From the NCBI RefSeq assembly GCF_008040105.1, contig NZ_VRMG01000010.1, positions 62,001 through 126,000 on the forward strand: DNA of 64,000 nucleotides, in the 5' to 3' direction. The DNA is from Lacisediminihabitans profunda. GTDB taxonomy: Bacteria; Actinomycetota; Actinomycetes; Actinomycetales; Microbacteriaceae. A program made the position numbers and the translations under genes. Shown here piece after piece: positions 61,832-64,000 of this stretch (its first letter is position 1; each line of letters starts with the position of its first letter). Below the pieces are notes generated by a model that saw only the letters and a program-made list of their open reading frames with translations, did no database searches and was not told the DNA's origin.

Positions 61832-62479
61832 ATGACGCGACGAAAGATCATCGCGCTAATCGTCGGCGCAGCTGTCGTCCTCACAGCGTTCCTCGTCGTC
61901 GTGTCCGGGATTCTGCCGTACCGAGTGTTCATCGTCCATACCGGATCGATGGAACCTACCATCTCCTCACGAAGCGCGGTCATCGTCCAACGGCACGTCT
62001 ACCGGGTCGGTCAGCCGATCTCCTTCTACGAGCAGGGCGGTGTGGTCACCCACCGTCTCGCCCGGGTGAACTCCGACGGGACAGCGGTTACCAAGGGGGA
62101 CGCGAACACGACCGCGGACCCGTGGACGATCAAGACCAGTTCGATCATCGGCGGTGTCGTCGCCGCCCCTCCCGAGCTCGGCTACTGGCTCGTGTACCTG
62201 AAGAACCCGTTCGGGCTGATGTCCATCCTGCTCTGCGTGGTCGTCTGCTGGCAGCTGCTCTCCCTCGGCGAGCACGAGTACGCCCCGGACGACACTCCAG
62301 CGAAACGTCGCTTCTGGCGCCGATCTTCGGTCAGTGAGCATGCCGCGGCGGACAGTACCGAGACGGAAGCCTGGCGCACGAGTCGGCGAGTTCGTGAGGC
62401 ACCCGGCCTACACCGATTGGTGAGCTCCCACGGTCAATGCTGCAAGCTTCGTCTCACCGATCGGTTCCTCGGGGAGTAG
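61832..62479 (+). CDS. sipW: SipW-type (ER-type) signal peptidase I
   Basis: 215 residues. An N-terminal membrane helix (~7-28) is followed by VHTGSMEPT with nucleophile S39 and by VVTHRLARV with H74 in place of the bacterial Lys. That Ser-His pair defines the ER/SipW type. GDANTTADPW is the third conserved block. A second helix near 115-140 anchors the C-terminus. It should process the TasA-like protein encoded just upstream. The last ~24 residues overlap the 3' end of arsA on the other strand by 72 bases and look unrelated to the family, so the original stop may have been lost. Confidence 0.87.
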   Translation: MTRRKIIALIVGAAVVLTAFLVVVSGILPYRVFIVHTGSMEPTISSRSAVIVQRHVYRVGQPISFYEQGGVVTHRLARVNSDGTAVTKGDANTTADPWTIKTSSIIGGVVAAPPELGYWLVYLKNPFGLMSILLCVVVCWQLLSLGEHEYAPDDTPAKRRFWRRSSVSEHAAADSTETEAWRTSRRVREAPGLHRLVSSHGQCCKLRLTDRFLGE

Positions 62480-64000
62480 TGGCACGATAGCCACTCGCGA
62501 AGTAAGTGCTCGCACTCGGGCGATCTGCTCGACCTCATTCGCCGCGCGCTGGCGCAAGAATGGCGAGTCCGGGTGAGCGGCAGCGATCGAGTTGTTGACC
62601 ACCCACGCCCAGGGACGGATGCCCGCCCGGTCCAGGTCCTGCTGCAGCCCTTCGGCTTCGAGCACCGGGGTCGTCTCGGCCAGGGTGACGAGGATCACCT
62701 TCGTCTGCTCGGGATCCTGTAGCCGCATCAGCGGCGTGACGAATGGCAGGTTGTCGCCGATCTGACGCGCGACCTCGCGGTGGTACGACCCGGTGGCGTC
62801 CAGAAGCAGGAGGGTGTGGCCGGTGGGTGCGGTGTCGATCACCACGAACCGGTGCCTCGATTCGTGTACCGCGTGGGAGAACTGCTGAAAGACCGCGACC
62901 TCTTCGGTGCACGGGGACAGGAGGTCCTCGGCGAGGGCGGCTCGGCCGTTGTCGTCCAGGCCCTTGCCCTTTGTGGCCATGACGTGGTCACGGTAAAGCC
63001 GGGTCGCATCCTCCGGGTCGATGCGGGATACGGTGAGGCCGGGAACAATTCCGTGAAGAGTCTCGGTGAGGTGGGCCGCGGGGTCGGTGGTGGTGAGGTG
63101 TACCTCGTGTCCGCGTTCGGCGAGGGCGACGGCGACCGCCGCGGCGATGGTGGTCTTGCCGACACCACCCTTGCCCATGCACAGGATGAGACCGTGGTCG
63201 TCCTTCTCCAACTCATCGATGAGGGCGGCCAGGGGCGCGTCGGCGGTCTCTTCGGTGATCGCATCGTCCGTTGGCACCGGTGAACCGGTCGTGAACAGGG
63301 TGCGGAGCGCGGCGATGCCGACCATGTTGCCGGTCTTCAGTTCCAGGGTGTCCCGTGGCAGGGTCGCGATAGAGGTCGGGATGGTGGAGAGTGCGGCGCT
63401 CTCTCGATTCCGCACGGCGGTGGCGATCGCCTCGTCGCCGGCGGTCACGGGCAGTACCCCGTTGATCACGACGTAGCCGCCGCGGATCCCGATCTCGGTC
63501 AGCTCGGCAAAGGTGCGGTCTATCTCGATGAGCGAGGATGTCTGGGCGCGGCTGACGAGCACCAGCCGGGTGCGATTCGGGTCGGTGAGTTCTCTGACGG
63601 CGTTCGCGTAGACCGTCCTGTGCTTCTCCAGTCCCGCCATCGGTCCGAGGCAGGAGGCGTCGCCCTTGCCAGTGGATAGGAATTCCGTCCACGACCCGGG
63701 CAGCTGCAGCAGCCGGATGGTGTGCCCGGTCGGGGCTGTGTCGAAGACGATGTGGTCGTAGTGGCCGTAGGCGACGGTGTCGGTGAGGAGGTTCGTGAAT
63801 TCATCGAACGACGCGATCTCGGTGGTGCACGAGCCGGAGAGGCTCTCTGTGATGCCGGCGATCTCGCTGTCGGGCAACAGGCCTCGCACGGGTGCGATGA
63901 TCCGTTCCCGGTAGGCCTCGGCGGCCTGCTCCGGATCGATCTCCAGGGCCGACAGTCCGGGAACTCCGGGTATCTCCGTGATCGTGTTGCCGATCGTGAT
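62408..64000 (-). CDS. arsA: Arsenite-transport ATPase ArsA, tandem-domain type (N-terminus beyond window)
   Basis: 531 codons are visible, running off the right edge; the first 37 (starting ITIGNTITEIPG) are still homologous, so the GTG at 63889 is internal. The second ATPase half is complete, with the deviant Walker A GKGGVGKTT near visible residue 285 and DTAPTGHTLLLLDATGSY near 395. In the first half DTAPTGHTIRLLQLPGSW is visible but its P-loop lies outside. TTTDPAAH is the switch region. ArsA drives ArsB to expel arsenite. I see no ArsA metal-site Cys triad in the visible part, so a Get3-like tandem ATPase with another role is possible. It converges on sipW. Confidence 0.85.
   Translation of the reverse strand: MTIGNTITEIPGVPGLSALEIDPEQAAEAYRERIIAPVRGLLPDSEIAGITESLSGSCTTEIASFDEFTNLLTDTVAYGHYDHIVFDTAPTGHTIRLLQLPGSWTEFLSTGKGDASCLGPMAGLEKHRTVYANAVRELTDPNRTRLVLVSRAQTSSLIEIDRTFAELTEIGIRGGYVVINGVLPVTAGDEAIATAVRNRESAALSTIPTSIATLPRDTLELKTGNMVGIAALRTLFTTGSPVPTDDAITEETADAPLAALIDELEKDDHGLILCMGKGGVGKTTIAAAVAVALAERGHEVHLTTTDPAAHLTETLHGIVPGLTVSRIDPEDATRLYRDHVMATKGKGLDDNGRAALAEDLLSPCTEEVAVFQQFSHAVHESRHRFVVIDTAPTGHTLLLLDATGSYHREVARQIGDNLPFVTPLMRLQDPEQTKVILVTLAETTPVLEAEGLQQDLDRAGIRPWAWVVNNSIAAAHPDSPFLRQRAANEVEQIARVRALTSRVAIVPLLPEEPIGETKLAALTVGAHQSV

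Overview
The window is high-GC actinobacterial DNA, most consistent with a member of the Microbacteriaceae. The basis is gene content and order: a type II fatty-acid operon (fabD-fabH-acpP-fabF) beside a PucR-type FasR regulator and a homodimeric-type aceE, plus DUF3145, AhpE, a DUF779/acetaldehyde dehydrogenase pair and cydABDC. Genes are dense, often overlap by 1-8 bases and use many GTG starts. The assignment is by inference; no 16S gene is present.

Left end (0-7.2 kb): a MmyB-type XRE regulator (cut by the window edge) faces an AlkC-like DNA-alkylation repair gene across a near-perfect palindrome. Two related sites lie before a small monooxygenase-fold gene and an SDR gene. Next come an SDR and an aldehyde dehydrogenase that are both 5'-truncated at one head-to-head junction, a tRNA-like scrap, an HGSNAT-like membrane protein and an amino-acid permease.

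7.3-38.3 kb: the centre of interest, a stretch resembling the mycobacterial DosR/DevR dormancy regulon. It encodes a DevS-like GAF histidine kinase and a DevR-like response regulator that keeps every key DevR residue I could check. Around them lie genes typical of such regulons: two tandem-domain universal stress proteins, a flavodoxin, cytochrome bd oxidase with its CydDC exporter, a PNPOx-fold flavoprotein, phosphoketolase, an Mg-type P-ATPase, a P1B metal ATPase, a HAD-GH65 fusion, a VIT/CCC1 transporter and a Ser/Thr kinase-GAF fusion. Seven sites near GGGACYTTYGGYCC sit upstream of six of the transcription units. Embedded in the stretch (10.8-15.4 kb) is a compact operon of a BcsA/CrdS-like glycan synthase, a HlyD-like protein and a GH81 beta-1,3-glucanase lipoprotein, which I read as a candidate beta-1,3-glucan (curdlan-like) exopolysaccharide system. 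A repeat cluster and an IS481 scrap follow it.

38.3-47.5 kb: housekeeping and accessory genes: DUF2269 and small membrane proteins, a DUF1905 relic, cspA, DUF1684, a GAF/winged-helix regulator with acetaldehyde dehydrogenase and DUF779, a stand-alone family A polymerase, PadR and DUF3145.

47.5-60.2 kb: a GT4 glycosyltransferase and the fab operon. A quorum-quenching-type lactonase plus MarR module, with two identical 88-bp hairpin repeats and a 31-bp operator, then separates fab from its regulator fasR. It is followed by aceE, an aldose epimerase, ahpE and DUF1003.

60.2-64 kb: tRNA-Val(TAC), about 0.8 kb without a convincing gene, a TasA-like matrix protein with its own SipW-type signal peptidase, and the C-terminal part of a tandem ArsA ATPase running off the right edge.
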